The position numbers and the translations under genes were made by a program. This document shows positions 52,064 to 63,201 of a stretch of DNA of 64,000 nucleotides, piece by piece (position 1 is the first letter of the stretch; each line of letters begins with the position of its first letter). The stretch comes from Rebecca billardiae RCC1528. Lineage: Eukaryota; Haptophyta. The notes under the pieces were generated by a model. The model did not search any database. It had not been told where the DNA came from and saw nothing but the letters and a program-made list of their open reading frames with translations. The DNA is taken from assembly GCA_965240325.2 (NCBI GenBank), contig OZ251237.1, positions 1,116,001 to 1,180,000 of the forward strand, given 5' to 3'.

Positions 52064-55000
52064 TTAGTGGGAGAGCGCCTGCAACGTGAGCCGCTGGATG
52101 GCGTCGCTCATGCGGTTGTCCCGCGTGCGCACCGTCACCTCGATGGCCGAGCCGTTGTTCAGCCCCACCTTGGCGTGCACGAGCACAGTCGCTCCCGAGC
52201 CAATCACAGAGCCGCACATGATGCACTCCTGCCCGATGACCTGCACCGGCGCGAGCCGGAGATGCTTCTCCATGGCCTGCGCGGCGCGTGGGCGCGCGCG
52301 CGCCCGCCGCCGCGCGCGATGAGCGCGACTCGACGCGGCACGCGAGCGACCGACTGGCGCGCGACAGCCCGGGCGCGCGCATGTCGCGGCGCGGAGCACG
52401 ACGTGTCGCGCGGCCCGCGCGCTCGCGCGCGCGCGCACATCCATGAACTGCTGCGGCAACGAGACGGTCTTGGTCGCGACCGTGAACTTACGCTGGTTGC
52501 CGTGCGAACCCCACTGCTCGCCAAACTGCTGCGTGCTCGCCGGCTTCGGCCTGAGCACGTGCTCGATCGGCAGGTTGATGTGGAAGGCCAGGTTGCGCTG
52601 CTCGTTGGCACCCATCTTGTCCTGCGCGCGCGAGCGTGCGCGGGCGCCCGGGCGCCCGGGCGCCCGGCCGGGGTGCGCGCGCGCGCGGGTGAGCGGCAGT
52701 GCTCCATGGCGCAGGCGGGACCGGGTGGCGCCGGCCTGAGCGCTTGCGCGCGGCGCTCGCGCGCGGCGCACCTCCATGTACGACACGAACCCCGCCACGC
52801 GCATCTGCGGCGTCGGGACGTCCGCGCACGTGAAGACGGCAGCATGGCTGACCGCCTGGCCGCCGTGCAGCAGCGGGATCGCCAGCCTGTGGCCGCGCAC
52901 GTCCGCGCTCGGCGGCGCGCCGGCAAACACGACGTGCAGCTGCGCGGGCGGCTCGAGGTTGAGCGTGATGTTCCGCAGGGGCGCGTGCCCGAGGTTCACG
53001 TACCCGAGCTCGAACGCGACGGCGTCCGGCCGGAGCTCCTGCCCCAGCGTGAGGCGCATGTGACCATCGCTCGCAAGCGTGCTGCGCTCGGCCGCGCCGC
53101 CGCCCGCGCCCATCGCCGCCCCGTGCATGGGCGGCGGCGCGGCCGCGCCGCCTGGCGCCATCTGTGCGCTCAGGGTGGGCGAGAGCGGCATCGGCGTGGG
53201 CAGCGTCTCGGGCGCCGAGCCGTCGAGCGCGCTGAGGCCCATCCCGCCCACGCCGGGCACGCCGGCGGCCACCGGCTGCTGAAGCATCAGCATGTCAAGC
53301 GGCGCGGCGGCCGCCGGCTGCGGCGGCGCGGGCGCGGCGGCGCCGCCCATCGCTGCCAAGCCGCCCAGGCCGGCACTCGGCGGCGCGGACGGCGCCAGTT
53401 GCGGGCCCTGGTCGACGAGCGAGAGCAAGTCCACCTCAGCCGAGTACCCCGCGGGCGGCGCCTGGTTGGTCGTCGGCGCGGGCGCCGGCACGGCCGAGGG
53501 CGCCGTCGGCTCGGGCGCAATCTCGAGATCGAGCAGATCGCCCAAGAGGTCGCCCACCGAGCTCGAGCCACCGACGGCCGCGGCGCCGGCGGCGGGCGCC
53601 TTGTCCGTGCGCTTCTTCTCCTTGGCCTTGGCCTTCTTCTCCTTCGCCGCCGCCGCCGCGGCGGCCGCGCCGGGCTTGGCCGCCGAGCCGGTCGTCGCCG
53701 CAGGCTGCCGCGCGCTCACCTCCGCGGCCGCCGCGCGCGCCGTCGGCCCCATCCCGCCAAACAGCGCTGCCGCCATCTTTTCCTTCTCCGTCATCGGCGG
53801 CGGCGGCGCGGGCGCGGGCCGTGGCGCCGCGCCCGTCGGCGCGGCGGGCGCGGTGGGCGCGGCGGCCGGCTGCGGCGCCCAGCCCGGGCTGGGCGCCGCC
53901 GTCGACGCGGGCGGCGCGGGCGGCGCGGGCGCGCTCCCGTCACCATTCTTGCCGGTGCCGTAGCCCTCCGCTCCCCAGCGCTTGGCGACGCCCGCCGTGT
54001 TCAGACCGGTCTGACCTGACGCGCGCGCCGCGCCGCCCAGGCCGAGCTCGGCGCCGCCGCCGCCCAGCTCGGACGGGCCGTTACTGCCGATCGCGCGGAC
54101 GGACTCGGCGGGGTTCGCGTACTCGTCGAACCGCAGCCCCGAGCTCGCCGCCGCGCTCGCCGCCGCCGGGTGGTGCCCCGCCGACGCACCGACCTGCAGC
54201 TCGTCCGGCCGGTCCTGCGGTCGGATGTACCGCGCTGCGCCGCGCCGCACGGCCGCCTCGACGAAGCCGTCGAGGAAGCCGAGGGCGGGGTCGACCTCGA
54301 GGTCGTCGCAGGACGAGTCGACGGGGAGCACCTCCGCCATCATCGCCGGGTCCTGCGCGAGCGCCAGGAACTCGGAGCAGTACTGCTGCAGCGAGACCGA
54401 CTGCGACGCGCAGAACTTGGTCGCCAGCTCGACGACCTGGTCTGGCACGGACGGCAGCTGCGCGACCAGCTTGGTGATGGCGGACATGACCCACGCGCGC
54501 GTGTCGGGCTCGGAGAACTGGCGCTCCATCACGTCGCACAGCGTCTCGAGCAGCTCCTCCAGCTCGAACTCGTCCGACAGGTACCCGTACTCGCCGAGCG
54601 TCCAGCAGACCACCTTCATCAGCACGTCGGGGATGTGTGACTTGCTCAGCAGCGAGCGGTACGCGCGCACGGCGTGCAGCCGAAGCTCGGCGTCGGCGTC
54701 CTCGTCCTCGCCGCCGCCCTCGGCGATGAGGCGGAGCAGGTTGTGCGCCGTCTCCGCGTGCACCACGTCGCCGCCCAGCTCGAAGATGTAGTTCATCGTC
54801 GTGATGAACCACGCGTTATCCGGCGCGTAGCGCTCGGCGAGCTGCGTGATGCGCTCGACCAGCGCGCCTCTGAAGTGCTGGTCGCTCGTCTGCCGCAGGT
54901 GGTACACGAGCTTGTCGACGACGAAGACGACGTTGGACGCGTTGGTCATCTGGAAGAGCAGGTCCAGCGTCTTCCGCTTCAGCGTCTCGTCCGGGTCCTC

Positions 55001-56436
55001 CATGCACTCCACCACCACCAGCTGGTGCTCGAGCGCGTACTTCTGGTTCACCTGCACGATCGACGCGAGCGCCTTGATGCCGAGATACTTGAGGTTGTGG
55101 TTCTCGGAGGAGACGAAGCGGGAGATGTGGTTCGCCGCGGTCTCCATCAGCTGCACGTTGGGGTAGATCGCCGTGATCGTGCGCACGCACTCGTAGATCA
55201 CCGCGTACCCGATGTTGATCCCCGTGTCCGCGCGCTTGAGCACATCATACAGAACCTCGTACATGTGCTCGGAGGAGCCCTGGTCGGCGAGCCCGAGCGA
55301 CGAGAGCACGCGCAGCAGCTTGATCTGGATCCACGGGGCGGGCATGCGGTGGTAGTCGAAGCTGGAGGGCAGGCGGTGCTCGGTGATCTGCTTCAGGATC
55401 GAGACGAACGACGGCACCAGGTCCTTGAACGCCGCCGGCTCCTCGTCGAGCAGCGCGTGCAGCGCGTGCAATGACGCGCCCATCACCGCCGGGTCTTTGT
55501 CGCACAGCACGCGCCGCAGCTTGTCGGTCATGCCGGCGAGGCAGCCGGGCTGCACGATGTGCATGCGGTGCAGCGCCATCACCGCCTTCTTGCGCACCAC
55601 CTCGTGCGTGTGCTCCAGCAGGTCGGTGATGCACTCGATCACCGCGGGCATGATCTCCGTGTTCACCAGCTTGGAGACTGCGATCAACGCGGCGCACACC
55701 TCGAGGTGGTTGGACGACTTGAGGTCGCGCCGCATCGTGTTGACGAGCAGCGTGATGAGCTCGTGCTCCGGGTGCAGGCAGAGCGAGCACGCCAGGTAGC
55801 CCACCCGCTTGCACAGCAGGTTGGTCTGCTGCGTCATGTTCACCGCGTGGATGTGCCCAAAGTCGGCCGAGTGGCCGAGCATCTCGACGTACATCACGCG
55901 CACGATCGCCTCCTTCGAGCGCTTCAGCCCGAGCGAGGCGGGCGACTCGCTCAGCCGCTGGCGGAGGGCGGTCACCTCATTGCTCACGATCTTCTCCTCC
56001 TCCTGCGCGGCGCCGCGCCGCGTCGCGCACGCGGCACGCGTCAGCTCGCCGCGCGCGCGCGCTGCGCACGCAAAGGGCCGCCCGCGCGCAGGGGTGCCGC
56101 CGCTCGTGGTGGGCGTCGAGCGGCACGGCGCGTGCCTGCTTCGACTTGCACTCGCCAATATTCTTGATCAGCTCGAAGAAGTCCTTCGGAGAGAGGGCAG
56201 CGCGAGCACCGAGCAAGCGCGGAGGGCGCGTGAGCGAGGTGCGCGCGCTGCGTGCGCGCCGCAGGCGCGCAGCCGCCGCCGTTGCGCGGCGCGCACGCAC
56301 GGAGCGCGCGGCTGTGGGGTGCCGCCGCGCTGCGCCCCTCCTCAGCGCAAATGCTGACCCCAGGGCGGCGCGCCCCCAAGCAGGCGCCCACCGCTCAGCC
56401 TCGCGCGCGCACTTTTGAGAGGTGTGCGCCCGACAT
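52064..56436 (-). CDS. AP4E1: AP-4 complex epsilon adaptin
   Basis: Exons 56413-56436, 56136-56183, 52772-56002, 52439-52621 and 52064-52276; introns of 229, 133, 150 and 162 bp. The first two exons (24 and 48 bp) give MSGAHLSKDFFELIKNIGECKSKQ, joining EEEKIVSNEV as in plant and animal epsilon chains. Product 1232 residues. The trunk has MYVEMLGHSADFGHIHAV, VVRKKAVMALHRMHI, DYHRMPAPWIQIKLLRVLSSL, NLKYLGIKALASIV, LKRKTLDLLFQMTN and AERYAPDNAWFITTMNYIF, all epsilon-like. A long Ala/Pro/Gly-rich hinge and an ear domain follow. AP-4 sorts cargo at the trans-Golgi network. The second intron appears to use a GC donor (GCACGC); a GT donor nine bases further would insert three residues. The last two introns are in frame and stop-free. 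Confidence 0.94.
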
Positions 56437-56644
56437 CGTGCGCGCCGGGCGCGCCAGCCGCCACCCTGCGAGCGTCCGATCGACACAGTCCGGACGTGCA
56501 GGATGCAAAGTCCGGCCGCGGGCGTTCGTGGCCGGCTGCCCAGCGCTCCCGAGCCGGCGCCGGCGCGTCCGAGCCGAACCACCGGCGTGACAAACAGTCG
56601 GAGCGGCGGCGCGCGTGCGCGCGCCGGGGGATCGCGTGTACTGT
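56437..56644. promoter_or_regulatory. 208-bp divergent promoter region (AP-4 epsilon / HAT1)
   Basis: Carries two AGTCCGG words at 56487-56493 and 56509-56515. A small upstream HAT1 exon here cannot be excluded. Confidence 0.45.
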
Positions 56645-57721
56645 ATGGCGCCAGGGATCCAGCTGGGCTTCTGCTCCGTGGCGCCCGACGAAGCGGACGT
56701 GCATTGGGCGAGCCCGTCGTTCGCCCCCGACGAGGTCGACGACGCTCACGTGCAGGCCGCGGCGCCGGGCACGGAGGCGAGCGCTCGCGAGCCAGTCTTC
56801 GAGCTCATCTTCAATCGGACGTTGCACTGCCTCGCGCGCGTGCGCCTCCCGGACGGTGTCGACGCGGCTGTGGCGGAGCACGCGCGCCTCACCCTCGCGG
56901 AGATCGCGGCGCCGCTCCCCGGCGACGTGCACGTCCACAGGGGCGAGTTTGTCGCGCTCGGTGGCGGCGAGATCGATCCCGGGGAGGAGGTGGAGCGGAG
57001 CGAGGACGGCACGCGGCTGTGCCGCACGACGATCGAGACGGAGGCGGCGAAGGCGTTCGTGAAGCGGCTGACGATGCTCTTCATGTTCCTCATCGACGGC
57101 GCCACCATCGTCGACTTTGACGACGCGCCCGAGCGCTGGACGCTCTTCACCGCCTGGCGCGACGACGCGCTGCTCGCGGCCGCCACCACCTACACGTTCG
57201 TCTTCCCGCTTCGCCGGGTGCGCATCTGCCAGTTCGCCGTGCTGCCGCGGCACCAGCGGCGCGGGCTGGGCGCGAGGCTGCTCAACGCCATCTACGCGTT
57301 CGCCGCCGGCGCCGACGCCATCGAGGTCTCAGTGGAGGACCCGTCGGCAGGCTTCGTCGCGCTGCGCGACACGGTCGACGCGTCGCGCGCCGCCGCGCTC
57401 TGCGCCGTCGACGACGGCCCGCCGAGCGCCGACGAGATGCGCAAGCTGCAGGCGCGGCTGATGCTCACGCGCGAGCAGGCGCAGCGCGTCGTCGAGATCC
57501 TGCGCCTCCGCCGCCTCGAGTCCGCCCCCGCGGCCGAGCAGGCCGTGACCGACTTCCGGCTCGGCTGCAAGCGCCGGCTCCTCTCGGCCCACAAGGAGAC
57601 GCTCGCGCCGCTCGAGACGGAGGCGCGCAAGCGCGAGCTCGGCGAGATGTACGACGCGCTCACCGCGTCGTACCGCGTGTGCGCCAAGAAGATTGGCGCC
57701 CTGCCCGGCGCCAGCGAGTAG
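56645..57721 (+). CDS. HAT1: Histone acetyltransferase type B catalytic subunit
   Basis: 358 residues from the ATG at 56645, no intron seen. The N-terminal domain is divergent (IQLGFCSVAPDE). The GNAT part has LFMFLIDGATIVDFDDAPERWTLF, then RICQFAVLPRHQRRGLGARLL, the acetyl-CoA motif A, and VSVEDPSAGFVALRD with the catalytic Glu. The C-terminal domain has QAQRVVEILRLRRLE and a basic region, as in HAT1 from animals and yeast. HAT1 acetylates new H4 at Lys5 and Lys12 before deposition, with an RbAp46/48-type partner. A few N-terminal residues may come from an undetected upstream exon. Confidence 0.93.
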   Translation: MAPGIQLGFCSVAPDEADVHWASPSFAPDEVDDAHVQAAAPGTEASAREPVFELIFNRTLHCLARVRLPDGVDAAVAEHARLTLAEIAAPLPGDVHVHRGEFVALGGGEIDPGEEVERSEDGTRLCRTTIETEAAKAFVKRLTMLFMFLIDGATIVDFDDAPERWTLFTAWRDDALLAAATTYTFVFPLRRVRICQFAVLPRHQRRGLGARLLNAIYAFAAGADAIEVSVEDPSAGFVALRDTVDASRAAALCAVDDGPPSADEMRKLQARLMLTREQAQRVVEILRLRRLESAPAAEQAVTDFRLGCKRRLLSAHKETLAPLETEARKRELGEMYDALTASYRVCAKKIGALPGASE

Positions 57722-58620
57722 CTCATCTTCAATCGTGTGTTCACGCCGCTGCGCCGCTCTCTCAGTCTCTGTGCTCGCGCACTACCGGGTCCGGGGCCGG
57801 CCCACGCCCGCCCACGGCCACGAACAAGTATGCGTCGAGCGGCACCGCGGTGGCCGCGCCGGACCGTGACAATAATGGTGACGACGACGGCCGCGAACAA
57901 GAACGCGACAATGTCTTAGCGGGTGACTGTCCGCCTGATGAGACCTGGTCCTGCTGAGGCTCGCGGAGGCAGCCAGCTCGGAGAGTGCGCCTTAGTAGTG
58001 AGTTAGACGTTAGTCTACTAGTGCTAAGTTAGGATCCGGAGTCAGTCGTGCGCGGGGCACGACGTCGATACCGTACGCCGCGGCCGCCGCGGTTTCAAGG
58101 CTAATAAGGCTCAATTAGTGCTCACTGCAGACTGCTCAATAATGCCTGCTACCGAGTGGCGGTACGCCGGGCGTATGCGGGCACGCGGGGAACCGTCCCG
58201 TACCGGCACCGTCGGCACGGCGGGCCGGCGGGCTGACGGCCAGCAGGCGCCAAACTGACAAATGCTCCGGGCTAGACTAACTACGACTACTACGAGTCCG
58301 GTCTCTTATTGTAACGCACGCGCGCTGATCGGTCGTCACTCGTCAATCACAGTCAGTCAGACTCATCAGTATTCATTCACTGTCACAGTTGTCGCGCGTC
58401 AGTCGACGGCTCTCTGTCGTCAGCTCTCGCCCAGCAACGGTTACGACTAAGGCTAAGCTACGAGCAGACAGCAGTCGCGCGCGCCGCTGGCGCTGGCCAG
58501 CTTGGCCTTGGGCTGACAGTTACGAGCATTGCACAGCTGCTGGCTGAGTGACTGGCCGCGACACGCCGACACTAAGCCTGTTCGCAGGGTCCGTTACCAG
58601 CGTGACACAGACGCCCCTGC
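57722..58620. other. Intergenic spacer without recognisable gene
   Basis: About 900 bp between converging genes; low-complexity CAGTCAGT-type words, no coding signature. Confidence 0.6.
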
Positions 58621-61600
58621 TCACACGAGGCCGTCCAGAGCTGGCCACCAGTGCACAATCTCGGCAGCCACCAGCTCGGGCGCCTCGTCGTGGGGGCAGT
58701 GGCCCGCGTCGAGCTCGGCGACCGACACGCCCGGCCGCATGCGCTTGAGCAGCTTCGCGCGGCTCTGCGCGAGCTCGGCGCCGGTGAGCGGGTCGAGCGC
58801 GCCCTGCGGCACGAGCACCGGCCCGCTGAAGCCCGTCTCCGGCCCGAGCACCTCGTTGAGGGACCTCTGCGGCGGCAGCTTCTGGCCGGACGCGATCACG
58901 TTCGGCGCACCCGGGTCTGAGCTGTCTCGGTCGATCGACTCGACGAGCGCCGCGTCCGCCGCGGCCGGGACCGTCGGGTAGTATTTGACGAGCAGGCTGC
59001 GCAGCTGCGGGCGGAGGTAGCGGATCAGGCCCCAGCCGAAGGCGTCGAGGAGCGGCTGCCCGCCGAACGGCGGCGGCGCGTAGCTCGCGCCGAGCGCGCG
59101 CGGGTCCGAGCGCACGCGCAGCGTGAGCTCGCCCACCGTCCGCCCCTTCTGACTCTCCAGCTCAGAGGCGAAGTCGGAGGGCTCGATCAGCCTGCACGCG
59201 CGCGGGGCGGAGGGGGCGGGCCGCGCGCGCGGAAGGGCGGGGTGGGGGTGGGAACGGCGGGAAGCACGCGGGCGGATGGCGTGCCCGTCAGCCAGCGCCC
59301 CCGCGCGTGGACGTGCCGTGCACGCGCGCCGCCTTTGCGGTGCGCGCGCGGCCGGCGCCGCGCGCGCACCGCCCTGCCGTGTTGCAGAGAACAACGCCCT
59401 TGCACAGGTGCCTCAGGTTGGAAGCGACGCCGCTGGCGAGGCCGCCGCCGATCGAGTTGCCCGCGATCACGAACGGTCCTGCGCCCATCACCTCGAGCGC
59501 AAAGTCCACCACCTGCGCCTCCCAAAGGTGCTGCGTGTACGTAAGGCCTGCGGCGCGTGGCGGCGCGCGGCGCGGCGGCAGGCGCGGCGCAGCGGCGCGC
59601 GCGGCGCGGTGGCGGGCGCGCGCGGCGCGGTGGCGGCGGTGAGCGCCGGGGCGCGTGCTGGCGGGCGCGCATGCGCGCGCGCGCGCGCGCCGCCGAGCCG
59701 CGCGCGCCACTGCCCTCCCGCCCCTCCCCCCCGCGCGCACGCGCCGACGCACCTGGCTTCTCCGAGTGGCCGAAGCCAATCAGGTCGAGCGCGTACATGC
59801 GCGGCACTGGCAGCCCGGCCGCCGAAAACTGCAGCCGCAGCTGGCGCGCGAGGCGCTCCCACTGCTCGGAGGAGGCGCCGAAGCCGTGCACCATCAGGAT
59901 CTGCACCGCCTCGGGCGCGGACGCATCCGCGGGCACGGGCAGCGCGTCGAGCGTCTCCCCGCTCGCCGGCCACACCGCGTAGCGCGTCAGGTGCTGCCGC
60001 GCCCATCGCCAGTACCCGTACACTGGAATCTCGCGCTCGAGATTGGGCGCGGTTTCGTCAGCCGGAAGCGGCGGCTCCGACGGCTCGGGCGCGGGCTCGG
60101 AGCTCTGTGGCGGCGTCGCGACGGCGCCGGGGCTCGCGCCGCCGGCTATGCGCGCCGCCTGGATCTCCAGGTCCCTCCGCGCAAGCAGGCGGTGCCACCT
60201 GCAACGATCGCGCGCGCGCGCGCGCGCGCGGCCGGCGCGGCGCGCGCGGCCGGCGCGTGTTTGGTGTCTGAGCAGGAGGCAGGCCGCAGCGCTGGGGCGC
60301 GCGTGCGTGCCACGCCGGGAGGGGGCGAAGGCGCGCGCGCGCGGCGCGTGCGCGGGCAGCAGCCGCACTCGCGGACCACGGCGCGCGTGGCTCGTGCGTG
60401 TGCGCGCGTGCGTGCGGGCCGCCCAGCGCGCCCCGGCGCGGTGCGGCGCTGTGGCACGGCGCGCTCACTCTTTCCACTCGATCAGGTCGATGAGCGCGCC
60501 GAGGTCCGAGCGGCCCCACCACTGGCTCTCGAACGCGGGCCCGCGCGCCGCGCCCTCCCCGCTCTCCTCCGCCTGCTGCACGCGGCGCACCACCTCGCGC
60601 ATCGAGAGGGCCCCCAGTGAGAGCGCGGGCGAGAATGCCCGAGTGACCGCCTCACGCAGGGCCAGCCGTGCCGCCACAGCCTCGGCGGAGGGCGGTGCGC
60701 CGTCGGAGGGCGGGAGGATCCACTGGGCGGCGGCGGCGTGCAGGCTGGGCGGCGAGAGTGGCACCACGATGTCGTCGAGATCCATCTCGTCCTCGCCCTC
60801 CTCGTCGTCCATGCCACCGTCGTCGTCGTCGTCGACGTCGTCCAGATCCAAAGGATCGTCTGCGCCGTCGGCGTCGGCGTCACTCGTGATCTCCTTGCCG
60901 ACGCCGCTCTCTAGGCTGTCCTCGTCCTCGTTGGCGGGGGCGGAGGCGCTCGAGTGCGAGGATGCCTCTGCGGGCGCGCTGCCGCCGCCCAGCTCGGACG
61001 CCTCGCTGCCCGCCGCGACGCCGTCGTCAGCGCGGTCGCTGCCCTCGTCCTCCTCGTCCGGCTCGTCGTCGTCGTCGTCCGGCATGTCGCGCGGCATCGC
61101 CTCCGAGAAGTATCGGCCGCAGAAGGCGGTGCGCCCGTCGCGGATGTACTCCTCGACGGCCTGCATGGCCGACCGCTCCGTGCACCACGCGCCCAGCACC
61201 TGGTCGAACGGCTCCGTCGTGGCGAACTTGGCGCGCGCGCGCGAGATGCGCTTCGCGCGCGGCGAGTGCTGGTCTGCCACTTCGAGCAGCGCGCCCACCG
61301 TGGGCAGGGGCTGGGACTTGAGGCGGTCGAGCGTGCGCAGCGCGCGCGGGGCGGGGCGTGGAGCCGCGTACGGCACCTCGCGCGCCAGCCGCACGTACTC
61401 GTCGTACGTTGCGGGCAGGTACTTGGCCGCCGCGCCTGTGGACGCCCACGGGGCGTCGGGCCGCAGACCGGGTGTCCACACGCGCACGTCCACGTCCGCT
61501 TTGAGGAGCGCGTCGCGCACGGCGGTCTGGGCCTCGCGGAACTTGCACGTGACGTCGTTCACGATCACGTGGCACACCGACGCCTTGGTCTCCTTCGCGA

Positions 61601-61985
61601 TCTCGGCGATCGCCTTGGCGCAGTTGCCCCGGCGGAAGACGAGGCTCGAATCGTACCTCGAGCGCAGCTCTGAGTCGAGGCCGAGCAGCGCGCTGTGCAG
61701 CCGGCGCAGCGTGGGCTCCGGGCAGTCCAAGTGCAGGTCGTCGTCCAGGATGAACGTCGGCACGCACAGCGCGTCGGCGGCCGCCGCGGCGGAGAGCCCG
61801 CCGTGGTCGCTGATCCGAAGGTCGCACGCGCCGGTGAACCACACGATGTGCACCGCCTCAGTCTGCGTGCAGCGGATACGCTGGCGAGGCGGCGGCGGGG
61901 CGGCGACGACGCGGCTCACGAAGCCGCGGGGGTGCGCCAGAGCCGGCGCGTCGAGCAGCAGGAGCAGCAGCCCCAGCGGGCTCAT
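58621..61985 (-). CDS. Photolyase-like N-terminal domain fused to an alpha/beta hydrolase
   Basis: Exons 60469-61985, 59753-60198, 59370-59547 and 58621-59191; introns of 270, 205 and 178 bp. A stop codon (60465-60467) ends the first frame, so the two halves look like separate genes; a GTGAGC donor two bases before it joins IEWKE to WHRLLARRDLEIQ in phase. Product 903 residues. The N-terminus is hydrophobic (MSPLGLLLLLLDAPALAH), then a Rossmann-like photolyase domain (VHIVWFTGACDLRISDHGGL, VPTFILDDD, VVFRRG-type SSLVFRRGN). A long acidic linker follows, and no FAD-binding C-terminal photolyase domain. The hydrolase has ILMVHGFGASSEQWERL, YALDLIGFGHSEKPG, the nucleophile elbow GNSIGGG and the His in DAGHCPHDEAPE. 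Plants have a protein of the same composite type annotated as a DNA photolyase. Without the FAD domain, DNA repair is unlikely. Confidence 0.87.
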
Positions 61986-62357
61986 CGTGCAGCCCCGGAA
62001 GGAAAAGACGCCGGCGTCGGCGGCGGCTCGGTGTCGGCGGCCGACCTCGTCGGTGGCTCGAGAAGACGGCCAATCACATCACACACGATCCGTCCGGCTG
62101 TCCTGACGAGCAGCCGGTTCTTGCAAAGGTGAGCCGCGCGCGCGATGACGCCATCGTGGAATTCTTGACGTAATTTCCGCCAGCTTTCGAATCCAACTGC
62201 CCCGTCACTCCCGTCGTCTGACAGCCGCCAGTCAAGCGGAGCCCGGAGGACGCGGGCGGCTCTCACCCGCGAGAACGGGCACGAGAACGGCGTGGCGCGT
62301 GCCGAGACGCTGGCGCGCGAGACCGACCACACCCAGCCGCCCGTGCGATCCAGTGTC
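61986..62357. promoter_or_regulatory. 372-bp divergent region (photolyase-hydrolase / TLC protein)
   Basis: Between starts at 61985 (minus) and 62358 (plus). It holds both upstream regions; no distinct element recognised. Confidence 0.4.
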
Positions 62358-63201
62358 ATGCCAAAGCCCAAACCACTCGCGAGGGCCGGCTCGCTCTGGA
62401 ACCACGCCCTCGCGATGTGCGAGAAGGAGTTCCCCGACGTGTACAACCTCCTCCGGCCCGTGATTAGCGCGGAGGTGCACGAGCTGCACGACTACTACAA
62501 TCTCGCCTGTCTACCAGTCATCGTGGGCTGGGCGCTCTATTTCATCCAGACGGGGAGCGGCTTCACCACATTCGCGACGCTCACGTACGCCTACTTCATC
62601 GTCGACTGTCTCTGGGTGATCCTCAAGCCGTCGTGCGTCAAGTCGCCGGGCGTGATTGTCGGTCATCACGTGCTCACGATGTTGTACATTCTGATCCCCG
62701 TCGCGTATCCCGCGCTGCGGCTTTACATGGTGCGCGCGCACAACCCACACCCTCAACACACCCAGGCTTCAGTTGACACAGTTGAAGGAATAACACACTA
62801 CACAGCCCAGGCACCCTCCAGCCCATGTGGACTGATCTGTGTGACCAACGCTGTCGCCCCGCGCGTGCCGCTGCCCTCAGGCGGAGTGCCTCCTCGTCGA
62901 GGTGAACACGTTCTTCCTCATCCTGCGGAGACTATGGCACGTGCCGCCCGTGAGCGTGTGCTTCTACGCCACGTGGATCGGCATCCGCCTCGTGCTCTAC
63001 CCGTACCTCATCTGGGAGTTCTGGCTGCTCTACTATGGGCAGATGCGACAAGGGCACTACCTGCACCCGTTCATCTTCTGCCCGGTCTTCCAGACCATCC
63101 TCACGCTCTTGAACATCAAGTGGACAATGGATCTCGTGAAGCGCAAGCTCAAGACGATGCGCGACCCGAATGGCAAGGAGGCGGTGGAGAAGGGGCTGTG
63201 A
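62358..63201 (+). CDS. TLC (TRAM-LAG1-CLN8) domain membrane protein
   Basis: Exons 62358-62729 and 62881-63201; 151-bp intron with a GTGCGC donor. Product 230 residues from the ATG at 62358. Hydrophobic helices include LPVIVGWALYFIQ, ATLTYAYFIVDCLWVI and VLTMLYILIPVAYPAL. The TLC landmarks are GVIVGHHVLTMLY (conserved HH) and, after splicing, AECLLVEVNTFFLILRRL (the E...N-F-L...R segment). A C-terminal basic tail (VKRKLKTMRD) would be cytosolic. TLC proteins act in ceramide synthesis or lipid sensing at the ER. This one is short and lacks an obvious LAG motif of ceramide synthases, so it is closer to the TMEM56/CLN8-like group. Confidence 0.85.

Noticed and set aside
60465-61985. Separate photolyase-like gene ending at its own stop codon
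   Set aside because: A donor just before the stop and an in-phase acceptor at 60198 recreate the composite protein known from plants, and the hydrolase half has no start codon of its own.
60043-62106. 687-codon open frame on the plus strand
   Set aside because: Antisense to the photolyase-hydrolase gene and spans its introns; Ser/Arg-rich shadow.
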